Positions 1-9,397 of a stretch of DNA of 64,000 nt are shown one piece after another. Below the pieces are notes generated by a model that saw only the letters and a list, made by a program, of their open reading frames with translations, ran no database searches and was not told the origin of the DNA. Every line of letters starts with the position of its first letter. Within the stretch, counting starts at the first letter, position 1. Origin of the DNA: Candidatus Saccharibacteria bacterium UBA3218 (lineage in GTDB: Bacteria > Patescibacteriota > Saccharimonadia > Saccharimonadales > Saccharimonadaceae); contig DEWE01000009.1 in the NCBI GenBank assembly GCA_002363125.1, positions 1 to 64,000 of the forward strand. The letters are read 5' to 3'. The position numbers were made by a program, and so were the translations under genes.

Positions 1-121
1 AGAGTATTGTTTGGTTGGTTTTATATGTTATAGAATGAACTACCCCAAATGATAGAGATGCAATAATAAAGACGAGTAATACCACTAAAACAGAAATGAT
101 ACTGCGTTTATGACCTAACAT
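1..121 (-). CDS. Membrane-anchored protein, N-terminal part (cut by window edge)
   Basis: Only the first 40 codons are visible. They encode a short basic N-terminus (MLGHKR) followed by a strongly hydrophobic stretch at about residues 8-30, so the product is a membrane-anchored or exported protein. The ATG (119-121) lies 6 nt downstream of a TACAAT -10 box (128-133), the leaderless arrangement common in this window. It follows the GH97 gene on the same strand but has its own promoter. The function cannot be told from this fragment. Confidence 0.6.
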   Translation of the reverse strand, partial: MLGHKRSIISVLVVLLVFIIASLSFGVVHSITYKTNQTIL

Positions 122-159
122 AACTTCATTGTAACATGTTTGTGGTTAGAATACAAAGA

Positions 160-2112
160 TTATTTTATGCGTTTTAGCCTAATGGCAAAGCCACCACCCG
201 GAGCCATATAGAGATTTATTAAACTGCCACGTACGATGCGCTTCTTTTTTATGTCTATACTGAGCGGATTGTCTAAGTAATGTGCGTCTTTACCATCTGC
301 ATAAACTTCGGCTTGATATATGCCATCATCCAGAAAATTAAAATCTATATAAATATTTCTGTCGTTTTCATTAGTTACACCACCAATATACCAATTTAGA
401 GATTCTCGATCCTTGCGCGCCACTACAAAATATTCACCAATTTCGCCAGCAAGAGGAATGGTTTCTTCAAAATTAGTTGGAATATCCCGAATAAACTTAA
501 AGGCTTCGGGGAATTTTTCGTAAATAAATGGGCGGTCTGCTGCCATTTGCATACCAGAATAAATAGTGACAAAATAAGCAAGTTGGCGAGCTAGGGTAGT
601 AGATAGACGCTTTGCACTATTTCTAATATCAAAAATACCGCTCGTATAATCCATGCCACCAGCTAGTAAACGAGTATATGGCAACATGCAAGCATGCGAC
701 GGTTTCAAAGATCCACCTTCATATTCTTGACCACGTGCGCCTTCGCGAGAGAGTAGATTTGGCCAAGTGCGCTCTATGCCAGTACCTTTAATAGGCTCGT
801 GTATATCTAGACATATATGCTTTTTGGCGGCGAGTTCGACAGTTTTTTGATAATGATTGACACCAGCCTGAGAATGATGAAATTCTCTGCGCCCATTTAC
901 CATCATCATGCTACCAGAATAGCCGGTTTTAATGTAGTGGATGCCATGTTTGGCATAATAATTGTATGCTGACTCCATCTGGCGCTCATAGTTATCCACA
1001 AAACCTACTGTCTCGTGATGACCGACGATCTCGATATTACGACGGTCGGCGTAATAAGATACTTCGTCTAGATCAAAATCTGGCGTAGAAATGGTAAATT
1101 CATTATTAACACCGTTTTCTAGCCAATCGCCTTCCCAACCTTCATTCCAGCCTTCTATTAAAAGGCCACTAATACCGAGCTTAACTGCAGCATCAATATA
1201 TTCTCTGGCATGTTCTGTAGTGGCACCATGACGATCTCCTGGCGCCCAAGTCCACTCGCCTACGTACATTGCCCACCAAATGCCGATGAATTTGAGTGTT
1301 TTGACCCAACCAAAGTCACCTTTTGGCGGATCATTCAAGGCATACATTGTTTGATTGGCAGTGAGCCCGATTGCCGAATCCGCAATCATAATTAGGCGCC
1401 ATGGGGTTTTAAACGGTAGGTCTACATGAGCCTTAGTGTGATCCGATAAAGGCGTGATGTCAGTTTTTAGATTTTGATTTTTATCTAATTTAAGTGTCAT
1501 GGAGCCATAATTATAAAGCGCTGCTTCATGAATTGACAGATAATATCCATTTGGCGTACAGAGAGTTAGTGGAGTGTGCACAGACTGATCCAGATTATAG
1601 ACTGGTGTTTTTTCGTAATTATATTCATAACGATCTGGTTGGTAAGCTGGGATTTTCCAGGCCGTGGTATTTAAATCTACATTAAACTCCGTCAATTCAT
1701 CCTTAATGGTAATACGGCGGAATTTATTTTGGGGCTGAATTTCATAACGAAAAGCTACTGCATCGTCAAAAACCCTGAAACGTAGGGTCATAATACGATA
1801 AGGATTTTTATTTTCTGCAAGATAAAAAGCTGTCTCAGTGTAATTATTTTTTATGTAACGATTTTCTCCCCATTGAAGTTCGATGGTTTCATGGTGCTTT
1901 TTGGTCTGAGTACGAATTAAACCAAAATGATCAAAAAGTGGCTCTTCTCCACAAATCAAAAATCCGAGCGCAGAAGGTTTAATGATAATTTCATTATTTT
2001 TATAAACGGAATAATAGATCTTGCCAGAATCCAAAATAAAACGACACTTAACATTTTCGTCTGGAGAAAATATATCCTTTTCGATTTTACGCCCAATAAA
2101 ATTCTTAAGCAT
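160..2112 (-). CDS. Glycoside hydrolase family 97 (SusB-like alpha-glucosidase)
   Basis: Predicted to hydrolyse alpha-linked glucosides. The 650 aa protein has the GH97 order: an N-terminal beta-sandwich, a central (beta/alpha)8 barrel with a WWAMYVGEWTWAPGDRHG segment near residue 285, and a C-terminal beta domain. The acidic residues of the inverting SusB type appear present: a Glu in GHHETVGF (about 365), a Glu in DIHEP (about 440) and a Glu in EGARGQEY (about 463). The position of the retaining-type Asp nucleophile reads KTGYSG, which favours the inverting subgroup. No obvious signal peptide is visible, so it may act in the cytoplasm, perhaps feeding the short glucan phosphorylase at 16861. 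The ATG is 6 nt after TATAAT (2119-2124) and is back to back with the CapA-like gene. The substrate is inferred from family knowledge only. Confidence 0.85.
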   Translation of the reverse strand: MLKNFIGRKIEKDIFSPDENVKCRFILDSGKIYYSVYKNNEIIIKPSALGFLICGEEPLFDHFGLIRTQTKKHHETIELQWGENRYIKNNYTETAFYLAENKNPYRIMTLRFRVFDDAVAFRYEIQPQNKFRRITIKDELTEFNVDLNTTAWKIPAYQPDRYEYNYEKTPVYNLDQSVHTPLTLCTPNGYYLSIHEAALYNYGSMTLKLDKNQNLKTDITPLSDHTKAHVDLPFKTPWRLIMIADSAIGLTANQTMYALNDPPKGDFGWVKTLKFIGIWWAMYVGEWTWAPGDRHGATTEHAREYIDAAVKLGISGLLIEGWNEGWEGDWLENGVNNEFTISTPDFDLDEVSYYADRRNIEIVGHHETVGFVDNYERQMESAYNYYAKHGIHYIKTGYSGSMMMVNGRREFHHSQAGVNHYQKTVELAAKKHICLDIHEPIKGTGIERTWPNLLSREGARGQEYEGGSLKPSHACMLPYTRLLAGGMDYTSGIFDIRNSAKRLSTTLARQLAYFVTIYSGMQMAADRPFIYEKFPEAFKFIRDIPTNFEETIPLAGEIGEYFVVARKDRESLNWYIGGVTNENDRNIYIDFNFLDDGIYQAEVYADGKDAHYLDNPLSIDIKKKRIVRGSLINLYMAPGGGFAIRLKRIK

Positions 2113-2118
2113 AAGCTT

Positions 2119-2146
2119 ATTATAGCATGTAGTGCTATGTTATAAT
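2119..2146. promoter_or_regulatory. Back-to-back extended -10 promoters, leaderless on both strands
   Basis: TATAAT on the minus strand (2119-2124, preceded by TGC) lies 6 nt before the GH97 ATG. TATAAT on the plus strand (2141-2146, preceded by TGT) lies 6 nt before the CapA-like ATG. With a usual 6-8 nt from -10 box to transcription start, both mRNAs would begin at or next to the start codon. The whole intergenic region is 40 bp. Confidence 0.75.
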
Positions 2147-2152
2147 ATTGGT

Positions 2153-3610
2153 ATGGCTAGAAAAAGAGGTAGAATAAAACTTTTCTCTGGGGGATTATTA
2201 ATATTTATAGTGGTATTCGTGGGGGCATTTTTGGGGATACAGTATATCACCAAAACAGGCTTATTTCGTATACCAGGCGTAGTATATTACGACGAAAACC
2301 TAAAACCAGGAGAGCTTGGAGTTTTAGAAAGCATTTTTACAGAAGAAATAGATTTAGATAAGGATGTCTATATTTCGGCACGTACCGAAAACATCAAACC
2401 GGAGCTAGACGATAATGAATTTTTGTATGATATATATGTACCAGTAACAGATTTTTATGACGCACGCGTGGATATAAGCGAATTTGAGACCGATGAGTAC
2501 GAATATATTTCTGTTAGCGATCTGGATTTTACAAAAAAATTATTATCTATTGACGAAAACTATTATTTAAACACTTTTGATAACGGTGCTGAGTTTAGGA
2601 TTATTAAATTTGATTCTGATAAATACGCTGAAGAGATAAAGCCGCTAGTGGAGTCCGCATTTACAAAAACATTTCCTAGTGAAGATAGCGTGCTAACTTT
2701 TGCACAGACTGGCGTAACGGCGCTAAGTCGCGGAATGAATGCAAAATTAAATTCTGTTGGTGGAGATGCTACGTATTTTGCAGAAAATATTAAGGATTAC
2801 TTGTCTGATTTTGATATCACACATACCTCAAATGAATCTTCATTCACAAATTTCGCAAGTTCAGCTAATATCTGCTCTGATCCTCGATTTATTGATACTT
2901 TAGTGGCTATTGGCTTAGATGTAGTAGAATTAACTGGGAACCATAATCAAGATTGTGGTGACGATGCAGCTCTTGATACTATAGATACTTATAATGAGCA
3001 AGGCATTAAAATAGTCGGTGGTGGCAAAACGGCAGATGAGGCTGCCGTGCCGTTAGAAATTAGTGATAAAGGGACAAATATAACTTTTCTAGCTTATAAT
3101 TTGTCCACTGGTGGAGCAACCTACGATAATACGCCAGGAGCTAATCAGTATTACGAAGAAAATGCCGCAAAAGAAATTGATGCGGCAAAAAAAGCAGGAA
3201 ATATCGTAATCGTAGACATACAATATTATGAATGCAGTTCTTATGATTTTGAATACGAAAACACTATTTGTGACTACGCAGATTCTGCGGCCGAGGATCA
3301 AATAGGGTTCTTTAGGCATTTAATCGATCTTGGTGCAGATATTGTAGTGGGGACGAGCGCACATCAACCGCAGACTTTTGAACTTTACGGCGACGGGGAA
3401 ATATACTATGGACTAGGCAACCTTTTCTTTGATCAGGTTTGGTGGCCTGGTACAACCAGAAGTTTAGTCTTGGAGCATTACTTCTATAATGGTAAGTTGT
3501 TACAAACTCGCATAACTCCAACTATTTATGGCGACAGTACGCAAACTAGACTGCTAGATCAAGAAACCTCAGAATGGTTCATTAATAGGCTGGTGGAGGC
3601 AAGACCGTGA
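2153..3610 (+). CDS. CapA-family (PGA_cap) calcineurin-like phosphoesterase, membrane anchored
   Basis: A 485 aa protein of the bacterial capsule synthesis (CapA/PGA_cap) metallophosphatase family. It has an N-terminal basic stretch and one membrane helix (about residues 12-32), a lineage-specific 130-residue linker, then the metallophosphatase domain with LTGNHNQD (about 270), GTSAHQPQ (about 406) and YGLGNLFFDQ (about 425). In characterised relatives such proteins act in polyglutamate or surface polymer synthesis; the substrate here is unknown. I start at the ATG at 2153, 6 nt after the -10 box, rather than at an upstream TTG. Its stop overlaps the GTG of the next gene (GTGA), so the two are probably cotranscribed and act at the cell surface. 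Confidence 0.8.
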   Translation: MARKRGRIKLFSGGLLIFIVVFVGAFLGIQYITKTGLFRIPGVVYYDENLKPGELGVLESIFTEEIDLDKDVYISARTENIKPELDDNEFLYDIYVPVTDFYDARVDISEFETDEYEYISVSDLDFTKKLLSIDENYYLNTFDNGAEFRIIKFDSDKYAEEIKPLVESAFTKTFPSEDSVLTFAQTGVTALSRGMNAKLNSVGGDATYFAENIKDYLSDFDITHTSNESSFTNFASSANICSDPRFIDTLVAIGLDVVELTGNHNQDCGDDAALDTIDTYNEQGIKIVGGGKTADEAAVPLEISDKGTNITFLAYNLSTGGATYDNTPGANQYYEENAAKEIDAAKKAGNIVIVDIQYYECSSYDFEYENTICDYADSAAEDQIGFFRHLIDLGADIVVGTSAHQPQTFELYGDGEIYYGLGNLFFDQVWWPGTTRSLVLEHYFYNGKLLQTRITPTIYGDSTQTRLLDQETSEWFINRLVEARP

Positions 3611-4524
3611 GAAACAGAAAAAATGAATCCAAAGCGATATTCTTGATACTCCTTGCAATTTTTATAGCAGCTTTTTCTGCTATTATTTGTTGTTTTGTTT
3701 CGTATCCTAAATATACACAAGAAAGCCAGGAAATAATTGAAGAAAGCGCACCCGAAAGTCCCGAGAATACAGAGATAGAAGAGGAAAAGAAGCCGGAAAA
3801 AATAGATTTTCAACCAATAGTAGATGAATGGGCTGAATCGATAGATGGCAATAAAAGCGTATTGATATATGATTTGGATTTAAACGAAGTCGTAGCGGAA
3901 TATAATACGGTAAAAAATTATAACACCGCTTCTTTATATAAATTATTTGTGGTTTATGAGGGTTATCGTAGGGTACAAAATGGTGAATGGGATAAAAATG
4001 ATACTGTTGGCTGGACTGGATATACTATATCGGAGTGTTTGGACCTAGCCATTAGGGAATCGTATTCTCCGTGCGCAGAGACTCTGTGGGCGATGATTGG
4101 ACACGATGAGTTGGACGAGATAATTAAGAACGATTTTAAAATAACTGATTCTAATATTTCTGGATTGACATCCAACGTGAATGATGTAGCAAAGATAATG
4201 AAAATATTTTATGAACATACTGACGTTACTGATAAAGAACTACTTTTGCAAATGAAAGACTCCTTCTTGAATCAGCCAAAAACTACCTATAATTGGCGCC
4301 AGGGGCTTCCTAGTGGTTTTAGCGTGGCGAATGTATATGACAAGGTAGGTTGGGATTATAATGCCGATGGTGGCTATTGGAATGTTTATCATGATGCTTC
4401 AATCGTGGAATTTCCTGAACAAGATAGACATTTTATAGTGGTAGTGATGACTAATTATGTGCCATATCAAAAAATCCGAGACCTTGGCATAAAAATAGAA
4501 GAAACTGTAATTAATAAGTACTAA
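3607..4524 (+). CDS. Membrane-anchored serine hydrolase, class A beta-lactamase / PBP-like
   Basis: A 305 aa protein with an N-terminal membrane helix (about residues 9-32), an acidic Glu/Pro-rich spacer and a beta-lactamase-like domain. The SxxK motif is SLYK (about 106) and the KTG-like motif is KVG (about 248). The second motif, usually SxN or SDN, appears as SPC in RESYSPCAE, which is unusual. A peptidoglycan or peptide hydrolase outside the membrane is more likely than true antibiotic resistance. Start GTG overlaps the stop of the CapA-like gene. Its 3' end overlaps the convergent CAP-domain gene by 14 nt. Confidence 0.75.
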   Translation: MRNRKNESKAIFLILLAIFIAAFSAIICCFVSYPKYTQESQEIIEESAPESPENTEIEEEKKPEKIDFQPIVDEWAESIDGNKSVLIYDLDLNEVVAEYNTVKNYNTASLYKLFVVYEGYRRVQNGEWDKNDTVGWTGYTISECLDLAIRESYSPCAETLWAMIGHDELDEIIKNDFKITDSNISGLTSNVNDVAKIMKIFYEHTDVTDKELLLQMKDSFLNQPKTTYNWRQGLPSGFSVANVYDKVGWDYNADGGYWNVYHDASIVEFPEQDRHFIVVVMTNYVPYQKIRDLGIKIEETVINKY

Positions 4525-5470
4525 AGAATTGAGACCAATAAGTCTTGTATTTGGAATCTATATCAAATTTAAAACCAACCGCTAGCTTGGTATAGTCTGG
4601 ATTTAGAATATTGCTACGATGGGATTCTGATCCCATCCATAGAGCCACCACGGTGGCTGGAGAGACAGCAGCATTACCAATGGCGAGATTCTCACCGCTA
4701 ATTCCACCAGAATCTGGAGCCGGACAAACCGTAGACCAACTACTGCCATCTGGACGGACGTGCGCGTATAACTTAGTAGTTTCTTCCGCGCGGATATCTG
4801 CAGCATCATCACAAATATCACCCCAACCTAGTTGAGATAGATTGTTTTTAATTCTAATTTTATTAACTAAGGTCAAAACTTCGTGTTCCCATTGCTCGGC
4901 TGGTGGATCGATAACAGTTACTATAATGGAATCTTTGCGAAGGCCGTCGTAAGTACCAGCTGTAATAGTAGTAGTACCAACACCATTAACTACTGGATAA
5001 CGACAAGTATCATCACTATATCCTAGCCAAGTACGGGCAGAATCATAAAAACCAGCGATCACATTAGAATTAGAAGTCTGCCAATACATGTCACCGAGAT
5101 CGGAGAGGCTACCACTAACGCAAATATCAGTGTCTGGTGTAGCATAGATAGTGATGGCATTTTCGTTCCATAATTGTCCAGAAGGTACTTCAGAGCTATC
5201 AAATTCGTGACTAGTGGTGGAAACATAGTCATCATTGCCTATAATATCAATATCTACTGTAGCATTTGAATCAGAGACTGATTCCAGGAGTTCTGTAGAA
5301 TCGGCCGAACCAGACACAATATCAGAACGTTCGTCTACGGCACGGAATTTAATGCCACCATTTAGCCATATAGCACTGGCAATAAGAACTCCGGCAACCA
5401 AAATAGCAGCCGCATTAAGAGACAATAGGATTGTAGTACGATTATGGCGTGGAGCTGGTTGGCTCTCCAT
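4511..5470 (-). CDS. CAP-domain (SCP/PR-1, YkwD-like) surface protein with Ig-like domain
   Basis: A 319 aa protein: membrane helix at about residues 13-35, a spacer, a bacterial Ig-like (Big_2-type) domain around residues 110-190, then a CAP domain to the C-terminus. CAP signatures visible are the His in YAHVRPDGSS, the Glu in SGENLAIG and the His in SESHRSNIL, the usual His/Glu cavity residues. CAP proteins are secreted and their molecular activity is often unknown; in bacteria many are found with cell-wall or surface functions. Start codon lies close after the stop of the 7TM protein (2 nt gap), so the two form an operon. Confidence 0.85.
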   Translation of the reverse strand: MESQPAPRHNRTTILLSLNAAAILVAGVLIASAIWLNGGIKFRAVDERSDIVSGSADSTELLESVSDSNATVDIDIIGNDDYVSTTSHEFDSSEVPSGQLWNENAITIYATPDTDICVSGSLSDLGDMYWQTSNSNVIAGFYDSARTWLGYSDDTCRYPVVNGVGTTTITAGTYDGLRKDSIIVTVIDPPAEQWEHEVLTLVNKIRIKNNLSQLGWGDICDDAADIRAEETTKLYAHVRPDGSSWSTVCPAPDSGGISGENLAIGNAAVSPATVVALWMGSESHRSNILNPDYTKLAVGFKFDIDSKYKTYWSQFFSTY

Positions 5471-5472
5471 AA

Positions 5473-6414
5473 TTATTTTTGATCCTTTTCTGGGTCATTA
5501 TTTTGTCCAGCGATAAGTTTCTTGATGGAATCCATTAAACTATTGATTGCTGGCATTAATACGATAAAGATAAGAATCATAATAAAGTTTAAGATAATGA
5601 CTTCTATAGACGGTGTAGAACCCCGGAATAATCCAGCAAATATTACAGAGAAGATGATCATGTAAACGATGGCGATCAATGCCACCATTATGATATATGA
5701 GAATATTCGAAGCCAAATTGACGATAAATTTAGGATACGGTAGCGCAAAATCGTATAATACACGCCGAGGATTGTGACTGCTAAGGCTAGGGGACCGAGC
5801 CAAATGAGATTCCAGTTGCTGAAGAGTGGTAAAATTAGGTTTGCAATCAAAACTACTGTACTAGATGCACCGAAGCTCATCATTGTAACGATGTCGCCAC
5901 TGCGTTTGCGTTTGGATCTAGATTTTAAGAATTGATGGAAGAACACTGCGATGATAGCTGGAACTATAGTGCCAAAGAAAGCAATATACGAGAAATAAAG
6001 CGGCCCTATATTCATGATCACACTGTTGCCAGTAGTGCTGAGGATCACGTCGGAATAGAGAGAGCTCGGATTAATTAAAATAGCCCCGCTAACTATTAGA
6101 CCGAGAATCAAAAAAACTATAGTAGCAGTCTTGCCATATTTTTTGGCCCAGGCTCCATAACCCAAAAATGCTACATCGATAAAAATAGCACTAATAAATG
6201 TCCAGTTGACATGCCAAATGATACTATCAAACATATCTGGTTTTGCTATTAAAAATACTGAAATGGAGGACATCCAGACCGTAGCAAAAATCGCTGCCAG
6301 GAAATACCAAGCTGAACGGACACGGTCGCCTTTAGACGAACCAAAAAATACTATTGCGCCGGACAAAAATGTCAACACCGACACAGTAGCAAGTAGTATA
6401 ACGATTAATTGCAT
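5473..6414 (-). CDS. 7TM sensor-like membrane protein (histidine kinase N-terminal 7TM domain type)
   Basis: A 313 aa polytopic protein with about eight to nine predicted membrane helices and a short charged C-terminal tail. The pattern (helical bundle, WxxxxxF motifs, an ILRYRILNLSSI segment after helix seven) resembles the N-terminal 7TM sensing domain of some histidine kinases, but no kinase or other output domain follows. It has a clear Shine-Dalgarno sequence (AGGAGG, 6 nt before ATG) and an extended -10 box further upstream, unlike the leaderless neighbours. It shares an operon with the CAP-domain gene. The function is unknown; the family call is tentative. Confidence 0.6.
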   Translation of the reverse strand: MQLIVILLATVSVLTFLSGAIVFFGSSKGDRVRSAWYFLAAIFATVWMSSISVFLIAKPDMFDSIIWHVNWTFISAIFIDVAFLGYGAWAKKYGKTATIVFLILGLIVSGAILINPSSLYSDVILSTTGNSVIMNIGPLYFSYIAFFGTIVPAIIAVFFHQFLKSRSKRKRSGDIVTMMSFGASSTVVLIANLILPLFSNWNLIWLGPLALAVTILGVYYTILRYRILNLSSIWLRIFSYIIMVALIAIVYMIIFSVIFAGLFRGSTPSIEVIILNFIMILIFIVLMPAINSLMDSIKKLIAGQNNDPEKDQK

Positions 6415-6446
6415 GAGCCTCCTTTATGCTAATAATTATAGCATAA

Positions 6447-7931
6447 TTATTTTCCACCGGGCAATATATTTGAATTTTGGGATGAACCACCTATATTGGT
6501 TACGACATCTTCGATAGTAAACTCTTTGTATTCTTCATTGTTTAAATATATTTTATAAGTCTCTCCCAAAATAAATTCTTCTGTGCCAATAGCGGCATAA
6601 TTAAAGGCCTTGGCTGATTTATGATAAGCGATAGTATTATTGTTGGAATCTTTAATCTCAATTTTAGTGCCAGCCTTCTGAAAAGTAGTAAAATAGACGC
6701 TAATATTGAATATACTAGAACTAGAACCTAAGTTTTCTGCCATACCACTAGAACCTAGTGCGATTACAGTTCCGCCATTCATCACAATCCCTACACCAGA
6801 ATCCAGTGCACCATTACCATTACTGGTTGGACCATCAACTATAACTTTGCCACCATTGAAATAAACCCAACCATTACTATCTATGCCGTCACCACTAGCA
6901 TTAACATAAATCTCGCCACCATTAATGATTATTTCGTAATTTTCGTCTTGGCCAAAGTTTCTTTGCTTCGTATTTGTCGTGGTATTATCGGAGCTCCCAC
7001 CAGCGTTAATACCGTCATCAAGGGCCATTATTGATACATTTCCACCATTAATGACAATTTTCTTGGCTTCTAGACCTTCGTAACTTTTTATAATATTAAT
7101 AGTGCCATCCTGAATTATTAATACTCTTATACCATGGATAGCGTCATCACCAGCAGAGATATCGATATTGCCACCCTCAATATATACAAATCCTTTACTA
7201 GAGTCAGATTCGTTAGTAGACTTGATTGCATCTTCTTTCGCAACTATAGTAAAATCTCCATCTACTATATAGACAGAATCTTTACCGCGGATACCATCAT
7301 CCGCTGCATTGATTGTATAAGTTCCGCCGTTGAATTTAACATCGTCTTTACCCACAATTGCATCCTGATAGTTGGAAGTTACGCTCAAACTTCCATCACC
7401 GATAAAAGTAAGGTCGGCTTTGGAATAAATTGCACCATTTATATCTTCGTCTAAACCCCCGGAGTAGGCCTGGCCATCTTCTAAGACATTTTCTCCAACT
7501 ATTTCAATGACTAAATCGTCGCCAGATATACAACTAATAGCTGGGCCAGCCGAGTTTTTGATTGTGACATTATCTAAAATAAGTTTGACTTCGCCTTTTA
7601 TGCCAGAATCTATAGTAATAGAACCATCTGTAATTGAACCATTCAAATGATAAATACCAGAGTTTGTAATGTTAACACTGCTCGACAATTCTATATCAGT
7701 TGTAGTATAACGATTCCAGTTAATTTTAAGATCACCATTATCGATATTTACTAAGCCAGCAGTTTTGGTAGCACTGTTGTCGTTCGAATTAACGTTTAGC
7801 CATATACCAATAGCTAGCGCCATTATAAGTAATACAAAAACAGCTGACCATTTTTTTTCTGATTTTGCCCCATCAGTTTTAATAGATTGATCCGGAAGCT
7901 CACCCCAAATTTTTTCCTTTTCTTCCGACAT
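6447..7931 (-). CDS. Carbohydrate-binding-domain (DUF4353-like) beta-helix protein, membrane anchored
   Basis: A 494 aa protein with one N-terminal membrane helix (about residues 30-50) followed by a long run of short repeats of the pattern GG-x-I-x-I-x-A-x-DDGI (for example ADDGIRGKD, GDDAIHGI, ASGDGIDSNG), typical of a right-handed beta-helix. This matches the domain often annotated as carbohydrate-binding (DUF4353) and found near VTC and DUF4956 genes. The start is set at the ATG at 7931, preceded by AGGAGATC inside the previous gene, not at an upstream in-frame codon that overlaps DUF4956. It is the last gene of the VTC - DUF4956 - beta-helix operon and probably the extracytoplasmic part. 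Confidence 0.75.
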   Translation of the reverse strand: MSEEKEKIWGELPDQSIKTDGAKSEKKWSAVFVLLIMALAIGIWLNVNSNDNSATKTAGLVNIDNGDLKINWNRYTTTDIELSSSVNITNSGIYHLNGSITDGSITIDSGIKGEVKLILDNVTIKNSAGPAISCISGDDLVIEIVGENVLEDGQAYSGGLDEDINGAIYSKADLTFIGDGSLSVTSNYQDAIVGKDDVKFNGGTYTINAADDGIRGKDSVYIVDGDFTIVAKEDAIKSTNESDSSKGFVYIEGGNIDISAGDDAIHGIRVLIIQDGTINIIKSYEGLEAKKIVINGGNVSIMALDDGINAGGSSDNTTTNTKQRNFGQDENYEIIINGGEIYVNASGDGIDSNGWVYFNGGKVIVDGPTSNGNGALDSGVGIVMNGGTVIALGSSGMAENLGSSSSIFNISVYFTTFQKAGTKIEIKDSNNNTIAYHKSAKAFNYAAIGTEEFILGETYKIYLNNEEYKEFTIEDVVTNIGGSSQNSNILPGGK

Positions 7932-7932
7932 T

Positions 7933-8604
7933 TTAGATCTCCTCTTCAGCACAAGGATGAGAAAGTAAAACTTTAAGATTGCAATTTTTGACACGGATTT
8001 CGTCGAGGAAATCTTTTTCCTTGATGCCATTTTTCATGGTCACATCGTAAGTTAATTTATATAGACTACCCATATTCATGGTTTTCATTTTGGTAAGCTC
8101 AGCATGCGAAGTGTATTTTTTGAAAATATCATCAAAAACTTCTTCATAATCTAAATCTTCTGGAACAACAATTTTTAAAATGCGTTGTTTTCTGTTTGGT
8201 TCCAAAAAATGCGTATAGGAAAAGAACAGAATTGCAATTACTGATATTGCCGTAATTACCGCAGCAAACAAGACGTGCCCCATACCGCAGGCTAGACCCA
8301 CCATCATTGCAAAGAATACACTTAGGAGATCTTTGGCTTTGCCCTGGATAGAGCGAAAACGAATAAGTGAAAAGGCACCGAGAATTGCAATTGATGTACC
8401 GAGATTGCCATTAATCATAATCATCACTGCCATTACGAGAAGTGGCAAAACAGCGAGAGTCGTCAAAAAACCTTTGGTGGTTTGTGACGTTTTCACATGA
8501 GTAATCGCAATGATAATACCAAGTAGTAGCGCTACGCCAGCGCAGATGAGTCCTGTCGTGATACTAAGACCAGTAGAAGTTGTATCAAATATACTATTAA
8601 ACAT
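7933..8604 (-). CDS. DUF4956 membrane protein
   Basis: A 223 aa protein with about four membrane helices in the first 135 residues and a cytoplasmic C-terminal domain (about 140-223). The segment SLIRFRSIQGKAKDLLSVFFAM (quoted in part) between helices is the recognisable DUF4956 signature with its conserved Arg residues. The family has no established biochemical function but recurs beside VTC-domain proteins. It has a Shine-Dalgarno sequence AAGGAGAA and starts inside the last codons of the VTC gene (8 nt overlap), indicating translational coupling. Confidence 0.8.
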   Translation of the reverse strand: MFNSIFDTTSTGLSITTGLICAGVALLLGIIIAITHVKTSQTTKGFLTTLAVLPLLVMAVMIMINGNLGTSIAILGAFSLIRFRSIQGKAKDLLSVFFAMMVGLACGMGHVLFAAVITAISVIAILFFSYTHFLEPNRKQRILKIVVPEDLDYEEVFDDIFKKYTSHAELTKMKTMNMGSLYKLTYDVTMKNGIKEKDFLDEIRVKNCNLKVLLSHPCAEEEI

Positions 8605-9322
8605 ATTTCTCCTTTTTTAATTTTTCATATACTTTACCAATTTTGGAAAATTGCTGCGGATAAATTTTTTCTTTTGACATTATTTCTACTAGCCAAAGAG
8701 GGATCGTTCCATTTGCCTTCACCTCCATGATAGTATTATACTTGTCCTTAAAATAGATTTTATCACGTTTTCCCTTAGTTAAGTTTAGATTTTTATGACG
8801 ATATCTCAAATTATCGTCAAAGGTAATGCGGAGATCATCTTCTCCTTTATAACTCTCACGATCATAAGTAACTAAGATCTTTGGTTTCAAATTAAAATGA
8901 TTTATAAGATAATCTATTTCTTTGGCAATTTGCAAATCGTGATCAGTCTCCACGGAACGACTAGCAAGTTCCACAGCATTTGCTTTACCATGAATTAAAT
9001 CATTGAAATCTTTATGGGTAATCATGATACGACGTTTATAACCGACATTATTTTCTTTACCCTTCAGTTTGGTCTTAATTTCTAGAAAAACGCGATCATA
9101 CCCACCATAACTCCTAGCACGAAATTTCTCCTTGAATTCCGGACGATCGATCGATTGAATAATTAAATCGTAATTATCATTGTCAAAATATAAATTAAGA
9201 ACTTCAGAAATGAAGTATCCATCTTTTTGCATACGTTTTCTAATAGCCTTCAAAAGCTCTTTTTTTTGATTTTTATCGATCAAATATTTCTTTTCGATGC
9301 GATTGAAAACTTTAGTCTCCAT
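8597..9322 (-). CDS. VTC-domain protein (polyphosphate polymerase-like, TTM fold)
   Basis: A 241 aa soluble protein consisting of one VTC domain, the triphosphate-tunnel fold of yeast Vtc4 polyphosphate polymerase. Visible family features are EKKY near residue 10, the basic strand KFRARSYGG (about 66-74), VFLEIKTK (about 79), YKRR, VTYDRESYKG (about 153), IMEVKA (about 201) and PQQFSKIGKVYE near the C-terminus. These supply the Arg/Lys/Glu residues that line the tunnel. In bacteria the substrate is not settled. It begins 6 nt after a TACAAT box (9329-9334) and leads the operon with DUF4956 and the beta-helix protein. Confidence 0.85.
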   Translation of the reverse strand: METKVFNRIEKKYLIDKNQKKELLKAIRKRMQKDGYFISEVLNLYFDNDNYDLIIQSIDRPEFKEKFRARSYGGYDRVFLEIKTKLKGKENNVGYKRRIMITHKDFNDLIHGKANAVELASRSVETDHDLQIAKEIDYLINHFNLKPKILVTYDRESYKGEDDLRITFDDNLRYRHKNLNLTKGKRDKIYFKDKYNTIMEVKANGTIPLWLVEIMSKEKIYPQQFSKIGKVYEKLKKEKYV

Positions 9323-9328
9323 GCAATC

Positions 9329-9389
9329 ATTGTAGCATACTGGAAAAAGCTAATACTTATGTAAAATTCAGATTTTATTATGCTATAAT
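9329..9389. promoter_or_regulatory. Divergent leaderless promoters, VTC operon and ABC transporter
   Basis: TACAAT on the minus strand (9329-9334) is 6 nt before the VTC ATG. TGCTATAAT on the plus strand (-10 at 9384-9389) is 8 nt before the ABC transporter ATG at 9398. No Shine-Dalgarno sequence precedes either start. Confidence 0.7.
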
Positions 9390-9397
9390 TTTTGTAT

